Origin: Prevotellaceae bacterium UBA2744
GTDB lineage: Bacteria; Bacteroidota; Bacteroidia; Bacteroidales; Bacteroidaceae
Length of the DNA stretch: 64,000 nt
Direction: 5' to 3'
Assembly (NCBI GenBank): GCA_002353575.1
Contig: DEJQ01000012.1
Location: 48,165-112,164 of the forward strand
Part shown: positions 52,890 to 61,442 of the stretch, piece after piece
Layout of the letters: every line of letters starts with the position of its first letter
How positions within the stretch are numbered: position 1 is the stretch's first letter
Position numbers and translations under genes: made by a program
The notes under the pieces: model-generated
Database searches by the model: none
The model's input: only the letters and a program-made list of their open reading frames with translations
Told to the model about the DNA's origin: nothing

Positions 52890-55844
52890 TTATTTCTTGT
52901 TTTGAGCTTCTTTCAAACGTGCAATAGCCTTTTCGATAAGGTCGTGAGTACCGGAACCGTCGTTTACGTAACGTACTACCATGTCGGCATAGCGGAGAGC
53001 CGAGCGAAGTTCGTTGCTCTTGTTTGGCACATTTTCCTTTAGGCTGGTCTCCAATGCGAGCAGTTCAGCCAAGTCTTCCGGTTCTGCCAGATTGCCTGGG
53101 CGCATAGAGTTGATTGCTACGTTGAGGGCAGAAGTGGCATTGTTGATTTCTTCTTGCATCATACCTTTCTTGTCTTTAGTGCCTGCCGGGATGGCATTGG
53201 ATATAGAATCAGCGATGTTCATCTGTTTTACCAGACGCTGATAGCCATGAGGTGCCCAAGGGGAGAAGTTAGGAACCTTTACTGACAGGGCTTCCCATTC
53301 CTGCTGACTCTTCACACGTTCCTTGGCAATCTGGATGGCATGTTCGAGGTTTGTCTTATCTACTTTGCCGTGGCGGCTTTGCTTCTTCTGAGCTTTTACG
53401 TTCAGACGCAGGTAGTGAGTAGAGTTTTCGGTCTGGTAATAGTCTGGGGTGAACTGCAGGTTGCGGGAAGGAATGGCCAGGGCATAAATAGGCCCGCCGG
53501 TGTCATCAGTACTGTTGGAAGGCAGAGGCTGAATCTCGGAGAGAGTTGAAGAGAGGTCAATGTCCGCATTCTTCCAGTGGCGGATGTCTGTTGTCGCCAT
53601 GGCGAGTGGTCCGTACATAATGGTTCCAACCCACATGGGAGAGAATGCCGTGCGGCTTTCGTTCTTACCTGTTGCAGCTACGTCCATCTTGTCCGGTCCC
53701 CAGAAGATGTGGGTGGTGAATGGCATGATTACTTCCACCTTATCGCTGTCGCTCCAATTACGTTCTGCGATTTCAACGTATGAGCTGGGGCGATAAGACT
53801 TTGCAATGGATTTGCCGTTGAGTTGTATGTCAAAACCTTCGGTTGCCCAATATGGAACTCGCAGTTTCATGGCAAAGCGAGCTGACTTCCCTTCAGATTG
53901 AACAGTAATGGTGCTGCGGTCAGCAGGCCATTGACAGTCTTGGATAATCTTGACGTCATTCCATTGGGCTACAGTTGGCATATAGAGTGCAACCCAGATG
54001 GTGTTGTCATTCACGAAGTATGTGGCTTCTTGATATTTTACATGATTTTCAGCACCTGTGCCTCCGCAGCATGTGCTTTGTGGGGTTTCATTGCCGTAAG
54101 GTTTACGTGCATTCATTCCTACGGCATATTGATATGTTACAGCCCAGTGCTCAGGGTGTACGGAACCTACAATCTGATTGTAGAGTACACGTTCGTAATA
54201 GTCCATGTAGGCTGCATTGTCGGGATCGAAACAATTAAGGTCCTTAGTCAGTTTTGCAAGATTATAAGCGCAGCATGTTTCGTTGATGTCTGGGTTGGGA
54301 TAGATATTTCCGCTGTGGTCAGACTGCACATTGGTATTCATGCTTAGAATCTGAGAATAGGGCTGACGCCACATCTCACCGTTGCCTACGCCTCCCATTG
54401 CATAGGAGTAGCGTCCCTGAATGAGTGTCCAGAAATTTTGTGCCAGATTGTAGTAGTAGGGATTGCCGTTACCCAGATATGAGCGGAGTGCGCCGGTAAT
54501 CATAGGGATGTGCTGGTTGGCATGACGAGTACGGATGTCGTCTATGTTTTTTGATACAGGATCGAAGAAAGCAGGTGCGTCGAAACAGTTTGCTGCTTCG
54601 AGCAGGCGGGACTTCTCAAGCGGGTCGCTAACCATTTCGCTGAGTCGTGACAGAGACTCTGCCATGCCTCCTACTTCTCCGGCTATGTACATATTCCACA
54701 TCTCGTAACGGTTGCCGGGACGTGCCTGGCGTTCTGCCTTGTTGCCGTCCTTCTTCACGTATGTGCGATAGTGCATGCGGTTCCATACCCACAAGCCCAT
54801 ATCCTTTGCGATGAGAAGGGCTTTGGCTGCAATGGCTGAGTTAGACGGGTTGTTGTCGGCGGTAGCTGACTGGTTCATTACATTTGCAATGTCAATGAGA
54901 CCTGCCAGCTGCTTGTGGATGGTATAGTAAGGAGCCCATACCCAGTCTTCGTTGTTGTAGGCACGATAGTATTCAATAAGAGCGGGATGCGCTGCGGGAA
55001 TGGCGTTCAAGTAGCCGTAACCGTAGTGTTTGTAGTCCTTTTTGTATTCGTTGAATGCTGCCCATGTGCCTTTCATCTGTTTCAGTTCTTCTTCAGGGGC
55101 ATAGTCGCGTGCCTCCCAATAGCGGTTCAGGGTGCTGTCCCATACGAATGTGCGTTCCTGGCACATACGCAGTTCGTTTACCATACGCTCTATGCGTTTG
55201 AGGAGTTCTGCTTTCTGCGTTTTATCCTCGGCAGAGGCATAGGCAAAGGCAAGTGCACTCATATAGTGACCTGAGCCGTGCCCTTTCAGTTTCGTAGTTG
55301 GCGAGTCCCATCCGTCAGCCTCGGTGTATCCTTCCGTAGGCAGACCATAGGTGTCGCGGTAGTTATACAATTGTTGTGATACGTCCCATGACAGGATAGT
55401 CTTTATGTCCAGATCGCGATTGTTTGTCAGACGGTTGTGCCCTGTAATTTGTACATTGGTAAGTGGAAGCGGCTGTGCCTTGAGCCTGTTTGCGGGTGTA
55501 AGGTAAGTTCCGGACGTGACCTTCACATTCGCTTTCAGAGGGTAGCCGTTGTCGGTTGTGTTGTCTCCGATGATATATCCGTTTACAGTGTATTCCTTCC
55601 CTGCCGGATAGAGTGTGGCATTGGCTTCCTGCTGCTCGGTAGAGAGTAGTGAGTTGTCCCATTTTACCTGACGCCATTCCTTTTCCCCATTGGAGTATGT
55701 GACGTAAACCTGATAGGGCAGGCGCGGAACAGTCCCGATCGGAGACTCTACATTTACTGCCTCAACGTTCTTAATCAGACGTTCCTTAGCGGCATTACAG
55801 TGTAAAGCCCCTAAAATAAGCATTGCAAATAATATTCTTCTCAT
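52890..55844 (-). CDS. GH127 (DUF1680) beta-L-arabinofuranosidase-like enzyme
   Basis: 984 residues with signal peptide (RILFAMLILGALHCNA). An N-terminal Ig-like Big_4 domain (PRLPYQVYVTYSNGEKEW) comes first. The alpha/alpha-barrel core begins near residue 125 with LTNVQI and has GHGSGHYMSALAFAYAS, EWRQ-like NGEMWRQPYS, and the cysteine-zinc site typical of GH127: NETCCAYNLAKL and STCCGGTGAENH. In GH127 a Cys acts as nucleophile and Zn is held by Glu and Cys. The C-terminal 90 residues are helical and FIVAR-like. It has no tail like the GH106 protein. It lies 17 bp after a ThiD-like kinase gene. Confidence 0.87.
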   Translation of the reverse strand: MRRILFAMLILGALHCNAAKERLIKNVEAVNVESPIGTVPRLPYQVYVTYSNGEKEWRQVKWDNSLLSTEQQEANATLYPAGKEYTVNGYIIGDNTTDNGYPLKANVKVTSGTYLTPANRLKAQPLPLTNVQITGHNRLTNNRDLDIKTILSWDVSQQLYNYRDTYGLPTEGYTEADGWDSPTTKLKGHGSGHYMSALAFAYASAEDKTQKAELLKRIERMVNELRMCQERTFVWDSTLNRYWEARDYAPEEELKQMKGTWAAFNEYKKDYKHYGYGYLNAIPAAHPALIEYYRAYNNEDWVWAPYYTIHKQLAGLIDIANVMNQSATADNNPSNSAIAAKALLIAKDMGLWVWNRMHYRTYVKKDGNKAERQARPGNRYEMWNMYIAGEVGGMAESLSRLSEMVSDPLEKSRLLEAANCFDAPAFFDPVSKNIDDIRTRHANQHIPMITGALRSYLGNGNPYYYNLAQNFWTLIQGRYSYAMGGVGNGEMWRQPYSQILSMNTNVQSDHSGNIYPNPDINETCCAYNLAKLTKDLNCFDPDNAAYMDYYERVLYNQIVGSVHPEHWAVTYQYAVGMNARKPYGNETPQSTCCGGTGAENHVKYQEATYFVNDNTIWVALYMPTVAQWNDVKIIQDCQWPADRSTITVQSEGKSARFAMKLRVPYWATEGFDIQLNGKSIAKSYRPSSYVEIAERNWSDSDKVEVIMPFTTHIFWGPDKMDVAATGKNESRTAFSPMWVGTIMYGPLAMATTDIRHWKNADIDLSSTLSEIQPLPSNSTDDTGGPIYALAIPSRNLQFTPDYYQTENSTHYLRLNVKAQKKQSRHGKVDKTNLEHAIQIAKERVKSQQEWEALSVKVPNFSPWAPHGYQRLVKQMNIADSISNAIPAGTKDKKGMMQEEINNATSALNVAINSMRPGNLAEPEDLAELLALETSLKENVPNKSNELRSALRYADMVVRYVNDGSGTHDLIEKAIARLKEAQNKK

Positions 55845-55861
55845 GGTATAAGTTGTATTTG

Positions 55862-56695
55862 TTATTGTTCGTTATAGATTCTCTGATGTGTTGTCTTATC
55901 CTCCATAAAACAAGGATGAACGGGGCCGAAACCATGTCCGAACTCGTACTCGGCTCCAAGGCTGATAGCGCGGCTGATAAATTCTTCTCCCTTTTCAACA
56001 GCTTCCTCAAGACTGTATTTCGTGGCAATGTATGTCGCGATGGCTGACGAGAAGGAATCGCCCGTACCGTTTACGTTACGGGTTATGATACGTGCCTTGC
56101 GGAATTCCCTGACTGTATTTGTAGTTGCATTGTACAGGTAGTCACTCAGTATGCCCTGTTCATCGCCTGCTATAGATTTGATGATAGCCGAGCATCCCCA
56201 CTTACCCAGTTCCTTGATGTCTTCTTCTATGTTCTGAATTTTATGTCCCAACAGAACCTCTGCTTCACGCCAGTTGGGGGTGATAAGTGTGGCAAGAGGA
56301 AAAAGTTCGTTCTTGTATGCATCAATGGCATTGTCTGCGACAAGCGGAATTCCAAGTGAATTGACGATTACAGGATCCACGATGAGTGGAATATGATTGA
56401 ATTTCTTCAACACCTGCGCAACCCCCTTGATAATCTCTTCGCTGGGTAATACTCCTGTCTTTATACATCCGGTCTCGATGTCTCCAAGGAAGGACTCTGC
56501 CTGCGACATAATCAGGTCAACGGGCAGGTGAAAGATGTTCTTTACCCTGCGTGTGTCTTCATCTACGATGCTTGTAACGGCACATGCGGCATATCCCCCA
56601 CATGCTGTGATGGCCTTTATGTCTGCTTGCATGCCGGCGCTGCCTAACGGTTCGCTGCCTGCTATCAGGAATACTGTATTAAGTGATTTTTTCAT
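55862..56695 (-). CDS. ThiD-like (PfkB family) kinase
   Basis: 277 residues with the start at 56695 (MKKSLNTVFLIAGSEP). It resembles ThiD, the hydroxymethylpyrimidine (phosphate) kinase of thiamine synthesis: FLIAGSEPLGSAGMQADIKA, IKTGVLPSEEI, LIVDPVIVNSLG, LITPNWREAEVLLG and VNGTGDSFSSAIATY with the catalytic Asp. But the usual substrate loop with TAQNT is replaced by TSIVDEDTRRV, and SEPLGSAG replaces SDPSGGAG. It may therefore act on a related substrate such as pyridoxal/pyridoxine (inference). It is the first gene of a unit with two glycoside hydrolases. Confidence 0.82.
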   Translation of the reverse strand: MKKSLNTVFLIAGSEPLGSAGMQADIKAITACGGYAACAVTSIVDEDTRRVKNIFHLPVDLIMSQAESFLGDIETGCIKTGVLPSEEIIKGVAQVLKKFNHIPLIVDPVIVNSLGIPLVADNAIDAYKNELFPLATLITPNWREAEVLLGHKIQNIEEDIKELGKWGCSAIIKSIAGDEQGILSDYLYNATTNTVREFRKARIITRNVNGTGDSFSSAIATYIATKYSLEEAVEKGEEFISRAISLGAEYEFGHGFGPVHPCFMEDKTTHQRIYNEQ

Positions 56696-56737
56696 GTAGC
56701 TGTCTGTATGGTGGATTGGTATATCTGCCAAACGGTG

Positions 56738-56745
56738 CAAAGATA
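56738..56745 (-). promoter_or_regulatory. -7 promoter box of the ThiD-like/GH127/GH106 unit
   Basis: TATCTTTG on the minus strand, 42 bp before the ATG at 56695. No good -33 is seen. Confidence 0.5.
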
Positions 56746-56776
56746 CAAAAAGAAAAACATAATTTATGCTTAGGAA

Positions 56777-56808
56777 TAAAAAAAGTCCTTACGACCCTCG
56801 TAAGGACT
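56777..56808 (-). terminator. Terminator of the polysaccharide operon
   Basis: Perfect 11-bp stem AGTCCTTACGA/TCGTAAGGACT with a 3-base loop, followed on the minus strand by T7. It lies 22 bp after the response-regulator stop and separates this operon from the ThiD-like unit. Confidence 0.92.
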
Positions 56809-56829
56809 TGAATTGTGTAATGGATTTTC

Positions 56830-57246
56830 TTACTTTGTTGCAGCTGCAAGATTAATCTGGGTTGTTACGCTGCTGATAAGCTTCTCCATAATGATAGGCT
56901 TGTTGATGAAGTCGTTAGCTCCCAGTTTGAACCCTTTTACTATGTCGGCTTCAGAATTGAGTGCCGAGAGGATGATAATTGGCAGTTTCTTTGTCTTCTC
57001 ATCGGCGCGCAGACGACGAATGACCTCGAAACCGTCGATGCCTGGCATCATCAGGTCAAGGAGCAGGAGATCAGGCATATCTTGTGCAATGATGTCCAGT
57101 GCGGCTTGCCCACTATTAGCAGTCTTTAGTTGGAATGTGTATTGAGAAAGCATTTTCTTGATGAGCAACACATTAAGTGGCACATCATCTACTACGAGAA
57201 CGGTAAGCTTGTCAACATCAATTCCTGGATTGATAAGTGCATTCAT
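56830..57246 (-). CDS. Stand-alone response-regulator receiver
   Basis: 138 residues, one receiver domain only. LTVLVVDDVPLNVLLIKKML gives the acidic pair, LLLLDLMMPGIDGFEV the phospho-Asp, PIIILSALNSE the Thr/Ser position and DFINKPIIMEKL the Lys. All catalytic residues are present. It has no output domain, so it must act by binding a partner. As last gene of the operon with a membrane GT2 synthase, it may control that enzyme directly (inference). It starts 40 bp after the GT2 gene. Confidence 0.93.
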   Translation of the reverse strand: MNALINPGIDVDKLTVLVVDDVPLNVLLIKKMLSQYTFQLKTANSGQAALDIIAQDMPDLLLLDLMMPGIDGFEVIRRLRADEKTKKLPIIILSALNSEADIVKGFKLGANDFINKPIIMEKLISSVTTQINLAAATK

Positions 57247-57286
57247 AATTGTTCTTTAATTTAATTTCTGTTTTTTATATATTTGT

Positions 57287-58603
57287 TTAAGCTCGTTCGA
57301 GTTGTGCGTATCTTGAGGTCTTTTCAGGATTCCACGGATCTTTGTAGGATGAGAAGAAGAATAACTCCTTCGTGTGGGCAATCAGTCGTACAATACGCAT
57401 GAAATAGCCTGTGTAGAGCGATGTGAGCGGCAAGAAACGTATGAGGAACAGTTCCTCGCGCTTACGTTCTGTCACTGTTAATATGACGCCAAAGGCTACG
57501 ACCGCAAGGCATAGACGGATGAGGAAGTCAAGCAACATTACTTCGAAGATGTGATTGCTGAAGTTGGTTATCAGTCCGATGAAGTAGAACAACCAGATGT
57601 AGTTGAATACGCAGTCGAAGATGATACTCTCCATATTCGATACGAAGTTGCTCAGCGACCAGTTGCGGTTCGGATAGAGTATATCGCGGTGCTTGCGTAT
57701 TCTGAATCGGATGAGCGACTTGGACCATCTGAGTCGTTGTTTGAAGAGTACTTTCCACTTGACGGGAACGTTGGTAAGGCATACAGCATCTGAGGCGTGT
57801 GAGACTTTCCAACCTGCCTTGCGTATTTTTTGGGTAATATCTCCATCGAGACCGGGACCGATGTCCCAATATCCGATTTTCTTCAGAGTCTCTACTTCGA
57901 AAGCTCCGAAAGCTCCGGAGATTATGTGAAGGATTCCCAGGGTATTTGTAACTTGGCGACCTACCATGATGGTCTTAAGATATTCTATTGCCTGCATGGA
58001 GGCGCAGATAGAGTCTTTATAGTTGCGAACCTTAACCGTACCGCCTACGGCCTTGATTTTGGGGTCAAGGTAGAAAGGCATCAGGATCTTTTCGATGGCA
58101 TCGCGGTCAAGAGAAGAGTCGGCATCAAGGTGCACGATATACTTACCCTTGGCGTGATAGGCACCGTAGTTTGCCGCAGAAGCTTTTCCTCCACGAACAC
58201 CACAGCGTAAATACAAATCTATGAAACCATGCTTCTCCAAGTCAGAACAGATAAGAGGAGTATAATCATCAGAACCGTCGTCAACAACGATTACCTCGTA
58301 GTTCTTATATGTCTGTTCTGCAAGAGACTTTACCAACTTATAGATGTTTTTTCCTTCGTTCTTACCTGGCACGAGAATAGTAACCAGTGGGTTGTCCTTG
58401 AACAGACGGAAACGAGCATAGAAACGTTTCTTTTCCAGACGTCTATATGTAAGTATATTATAGGTGACGATAATAATCTCCAGCAAATAGTATCGAGGTA
58501 TCTCAATAAAGAAGATAAACCAGTATGTATTGATTATACTGGATATGGACAAGTGCTGAAGCCATGTCACAAAGGTGTCTAATGACTCGAAAATATATGA
58601 CAT
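57287..58603 (-). CDS. Membrane-bound GT2 processive glycosyltransferase
   Basis: 438 residues. N-terminal membrane helix pair (about 20-50), a cytosolic GT2 domain (65-320), and three to four C-terminal helices. Catalytic motifs of polysaccharide synthases are complete: VTILVPGKNEGKNI, VIVVDDGSDDYT, VHLDADSSLD (DxD), GLDGDIT (base) and QRLRWSKSL (QxxRW). This is the layout of PNAG, cellulose and hyaluronan-type synthases that make and push a chain across the membrane. No PilZ domain is present. The start overlaps the end of the zinc-ribbon gene by 25 bp. The sugar used cannot be told from sequence. Confidence 0.92.
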   Translation of the reverse strand: MSYIFESLDTFVTWLQHLSISSIINTYWFIFFIEIPRYYLLEIIIVTYNILTYRRLEKKRFYARFRLFKDNPLVTILVPGKNEGKNIYKLVKSLAEQTYKNYEVIVVDDGSDDYTPLICSDLEKHGFIDLYLRCGVRGGKASAANYGAYHAKGKYIVHLDADSSLDRDAIEKILMPFYLDPKIKAVGGTVKVRNYKDSICASMQAIEYLKTIMVGRQVTNTLGILHIISGAFGAFEVETLKKIGYWDIGPGLDGDITQKIRKAGWKVSHASDAVCLTNVPVKWKVLFKQRLRWSKSLIRFRIRKHRDILYPNRNWSLSNFVSNMESIIFDCVFNYIWLFYFIGLITNFSNHIFEVMLLDFLIRLCLAVVAFGVILTVTERKREELFLIRFLPLTSLYTGYFMRIVRLIAHTKELFFFSSYKDPWNPEKTSRYAQLERA

Positions 58604-60210
58604 ATAGAATCTTTTACCTTGTTGAGAAAACTTGTATTTCCTGACTCTTGAGTGTCTTCTGTGTCGTTGGGAACCTCGGCCGGTTTATTCAGGTCGATTG
58701 CTTCGATTTCTGTTTCTACAGTTCCGTCGTCTTTAAGCAGTGGAGAATCCACTTGTCTGTCACCATTGGGATTGATGGCATTGGGATCGTAGTCAACGCT
58801 GTCGTCAGGGTTAGTAGCCACAAAGTTGAGGTCATTCAGGAAATCGTCGATATTTGAACCGTTTCCTTCCAGTTTCATGTATGTGTAACAGATCTTTTCC
58901 CCGGGGCGCAGTACGTATGCCGCGGCACGGATGGCTTCCGATAGCATTATCTGGAAGTCGAGTACTGCCTGTTCCTGATCGCCTTTATAGTCTGTAGCAA
59001 TAGCATTGATGTATGTGATGTTATTAGCTGCTGACACCTTGTTATTAGGGAAGTATTGGCATACCTGTGCAAGCAGTTCGGCGCGGTTTCTCACCGTTGC
59101 GGATGTGGAGTCGATAATCCAAATCTTACCGACAAGTACGTCTCCGAGTATCCGACCTGAGAATTTCTGTTCTGCCAACAGGCGAATTCGATTGACAAAC
59201 CGGTTAAATTCAAGGAAGTTGTCATGGAACTCAGTGTAAATAGAGAAGCCTATGTTGAGAGATGTGATTGCATAGATACCCTCTTTCGTAATCTCGTAAA
59301 CGTAAACATTAATAGGAACGAGTGATTTTACGTCAGACACTGATTGGCAGTTAGAACACAGAGCCTGCATCTTTGCCTGCAGGAATGAGTTGTTGCACAC
59401 ATCGCATGTGAATACTGTTGCCGGGCGGTCGTAGTCCACACCTATGTGGTGAAGCATCTGGTGACATTTGGGACATCTGAGCTGTCCGCCAAAGTTGTAA
59501 GTATGTTCCGGAGTGATGTTGGCGCAGCGGAAGTGGTGGATAACCTCTTCGCTGTGAATCATCGAATTGTTGCACTTCGGACAACTCTCTATATAGAGAA
59601 GGTGAGAATGCTGGCATTTGGGACACAGGTAAATACGGTTGAGGAATTGGGTCGTGCGGAAATATCCCTTTTCAACCATAGACTGTACGAAGACGAAACT
59701 CTCGCTCAATTTGTACCATCCCAGTTTGTAGAACAGATTATATATCGGTATGACGTATCCTGAAGAAGAGCCGTTCTCCAATACCGGATGCATTATCAAG
59801 TTGTTGCGTATGATGAGGAAACGCGTCAGACGTACGAACAACTGGTTGGATGAGAGAATCTTCTCCTCTGGGGTGTTTAGTCCCAATTCGTTTCGCCTGT
59901 TGATGATATCCTCGACTTTATTCAAAGCGTCCTTGTCGTTCCAGTCATCGATGTATCCGTCAATGACTGAGGCGTAGTCGCCCATTTTACCTTCTAATGA
60001 GCGTGCTACGAATAGGGGCTTGTAGCAGCATTTCTGGGATGTTATCGGATTTATGTCGTTCAGAATATTCTGAGTCTGTTCAACAGATTCGTTGAATATG
60101 AAAACCGCATCAAACAAATACTCTGGAAAGTCGGGCGATTCTTCAAGATTGAACTGACTGTCAAGCAGCAGTATTCGACGTTCGTTATTGTTGTTTTGTA
60201 TGGTTATCAT
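58579..60210 (-). CDS. Multi-zinc-ribbon protein, TackOD1-like, in the polysaccharide operon
   Basis: 543 residues, cytosolic, no membrane helix. Residues of about 10-90 look like an atypical receiver (ILLLDSQFNL, DAVFIFNESVE, KPLFVARSLEG) without the normal phospho-site. Residues 190-285 are a chain of zinc-ribbon halves: CPKCQHSHLL, CPKCNNSM, HHFRC, RCPKCHQMLHHIGVDYDRPA, TCDVC and CSNC. This matches what I know of the TackOD1 output domain (VDYDRP after the third CxxC is the best mark). Residues 290-440 form an alpha/beta part I cannot place, and the last 90 are acidic and disordered. Likely a signal or scaffold protein for the GT2 synthase; the role is inference. Confidence 0.72.
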   Translation of the reverse strand: MITIQNNNNERRILLLDSQFNLEESPDFPEYLFDAVFIFNESVEQTQNILNDINPITSQKCCYKPLFVARSLEGKMGDYASVIDGYIDDWNDKDALNKVEDIINRRNELGLNTPEEKILSSNQLFVRLTRFLIIRNNLIMHPVLENGSSSGYVIPIYNLFYKLGWYKLSESFVFVQSMVEKGYFRTTQFLNRIYLCPKCQHSHLLYIESCPKCNNSMIHSEEVIHHFRCANITPEHTYNFGGQLRCPKCHQMLHHIGVDYDRPATVFTCDVCNNSFLQAKMQALCSNCQSVSDVKSLVPINVYVYEITKEGIYAITSLNIGFSIYTEFHDNFLEFNRFVNRIRLLAEQKFSGRILGDVLVGKIWIIDSTSATVRNRAELLAQVCQYFPNNKVSAANNITYINAIATDYKGDQEQAVLDFQIMLSEAIRAAAYVLRPGEKICYTYMKLEGNGSNIDDFLNDLNFVATNPDDSVDYDPNAINPNGDRQVDSPLLKDDGTVETEIEAIDLNKPAEVPNDTEDTQESGNTSFLNKVKDSICHIFSSH

Positions 60211-60212
60211 AG

Positions 60213-61442
60213 TTAGAAATTATGGTCTTTAGTAAGTTCGCGGAATGTTGCTGTGTCAACAGGGGCGAAGATTTGATTTTCTTGTATCTCGAATATACGA
60301 CGAGGACTATATTCAATAGAGTCTGGTTCTGAGAAGAGACCATTGAAAATGCCTCCGAAGGAGTTGTAGAATGCTTCGTGGAATACGTCGTTGCGAACTC
60401 TTACACGTACCGGCAGGTGGTTGTTGAGTACCCAGAACGGAACGTATTGGTCTTTGTCGAAGAGGAAGTATGCGATGACAGCGTCAATGTCGTGGCTGAA
60501 GTTGCTAAGCAGGTGCTTAGGAATGTCTTCAACACGCAGTCCCAGGAAAGACATGTGAGCATGGAGTACTATGTCGTCATTTACAATGACATCCACCTGT
60601 TTCTCGTTGTTGATATATTTTACCTGATGAGCCGGGATATATGCCATGACACCAATGTGGGATGCTTTGTAGTCGGTGTGTTGCAGATCTACAATGTTTT
60701 CCTTTTTGAAAACAACCGTATTCTTTGCTACTTTAATATCTGTTACGATGGCTTCTTCCGGCGCACAGCAATACTGAATGACGCTATTTTCATAATACAT
60801 ATCTCCGGGGGAATAGGGTAGGTGGTTGCGTCCATAGCCGGAGTTCATGATGTATCGGTTTGAGTTGCCAGCCATATTCTCGTAGATATGGATTTTGTTG
60901 CGCAACTCTGAAAGTTTTTCCTTGTATTCGTTCAGCTCTGCTTCTATAGCCATACGTTTTGTGTTGTCTGTAAGACCATAGAAGATGTCGTTTTGTTCGC
61001 TTTTTAACCGCTTCTGCAGTTCGTTTATCTTGGTTTGTATGACGGGCAATTCCTGTCTCGCCAATGCAGCACGTAGTTTCAGGTTCGCATGGTCGAGGAT
61101 GATAGACGGAACTGTGTTGACATTGAATTGTCCAAGCAGGTTTTCCAGAAGGATATATGAGTAAAGGGTGTCGCCAGACTGTACGACATCACCTACATCT
61201 TTGTAAATATCCAGAATGTACAGATCGTCAATTGCACGCAGATTGTTCTGCTCCAATTTGATGTATCCATCATAGTATGTGTAGAACACACGTCGATAGG
61301 CGAAAATCAACATCAGAATCAGTATGATGATAAATACTATAGCATATACTGTCTGTTGTTTCGCAAGCTTTTTGTTCTGATAATTCAGAAGTTCGTTTAT
61401 ATCTTGTTCCTGTGGCTGTGAATTATAGCTGAAGTTGTTCAT
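60213..61442 (-). CDS. HlyD/Alg44-like membrane fusion protein
   Basis: 409 residues. A cytosolic N-tail of 30 residues, one membrane helix (TVYAIVFIIILILMLIFAY), then a periplasmic part. YKDVGDVVQSGDTLYSY is the first half of a lipoyl/barrel-sandwich hybrid; residues 125-200 are a coiled coil (LPVIQTKINELQKRLKSEQ); CCAPEEAIVTDIKVAKN is the second half. A beta domain follows. This is the plan of adaptor proteins that bridge an inner-membrane synthase or pump and a TolC-like outer-membrane duct. Overlaps the TolC-like gene by 4 bp (ATGA) and precedes the zinc-ribbon gene by 2 bp. Confidence 0.85.
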   Translation of the reverse strand: MNNFSYNSQPQEQDINELLNYQNKKLAKQQTVYAIVFIIILILMLIFAYRRVFYTYYDGYIKLEQNNLRAIDDLYILDIYKDVGDVVQSGDTLYSYILLENLLGQFNVNTVPSIILDHANLKLRAALARQELPVIQTKINELQKRLKSEQNDIFYGLTDNTKRMAIEAELNEYKEKLSELRNKIHIYENMAGNSNRYIMNSGYGRNHLPYSPGDMYYENSVIQYCCAPEEAIVTDIKVAKNTVVFKKENIVDLQHTDYKASHIGVMAYIPAHQVKYINNEKQVDVIVNDDIVLHAHMSFLGLRVEDIPKHLLSNFSHDIDAVIAYFLFDKDQYVPFWVLNNHLPVRVRVRNDVFHEAFYNSFGGIFNGLFSEPDSIEYSPRRIFEIQENQIFAPVDTATFRELTKDHNF

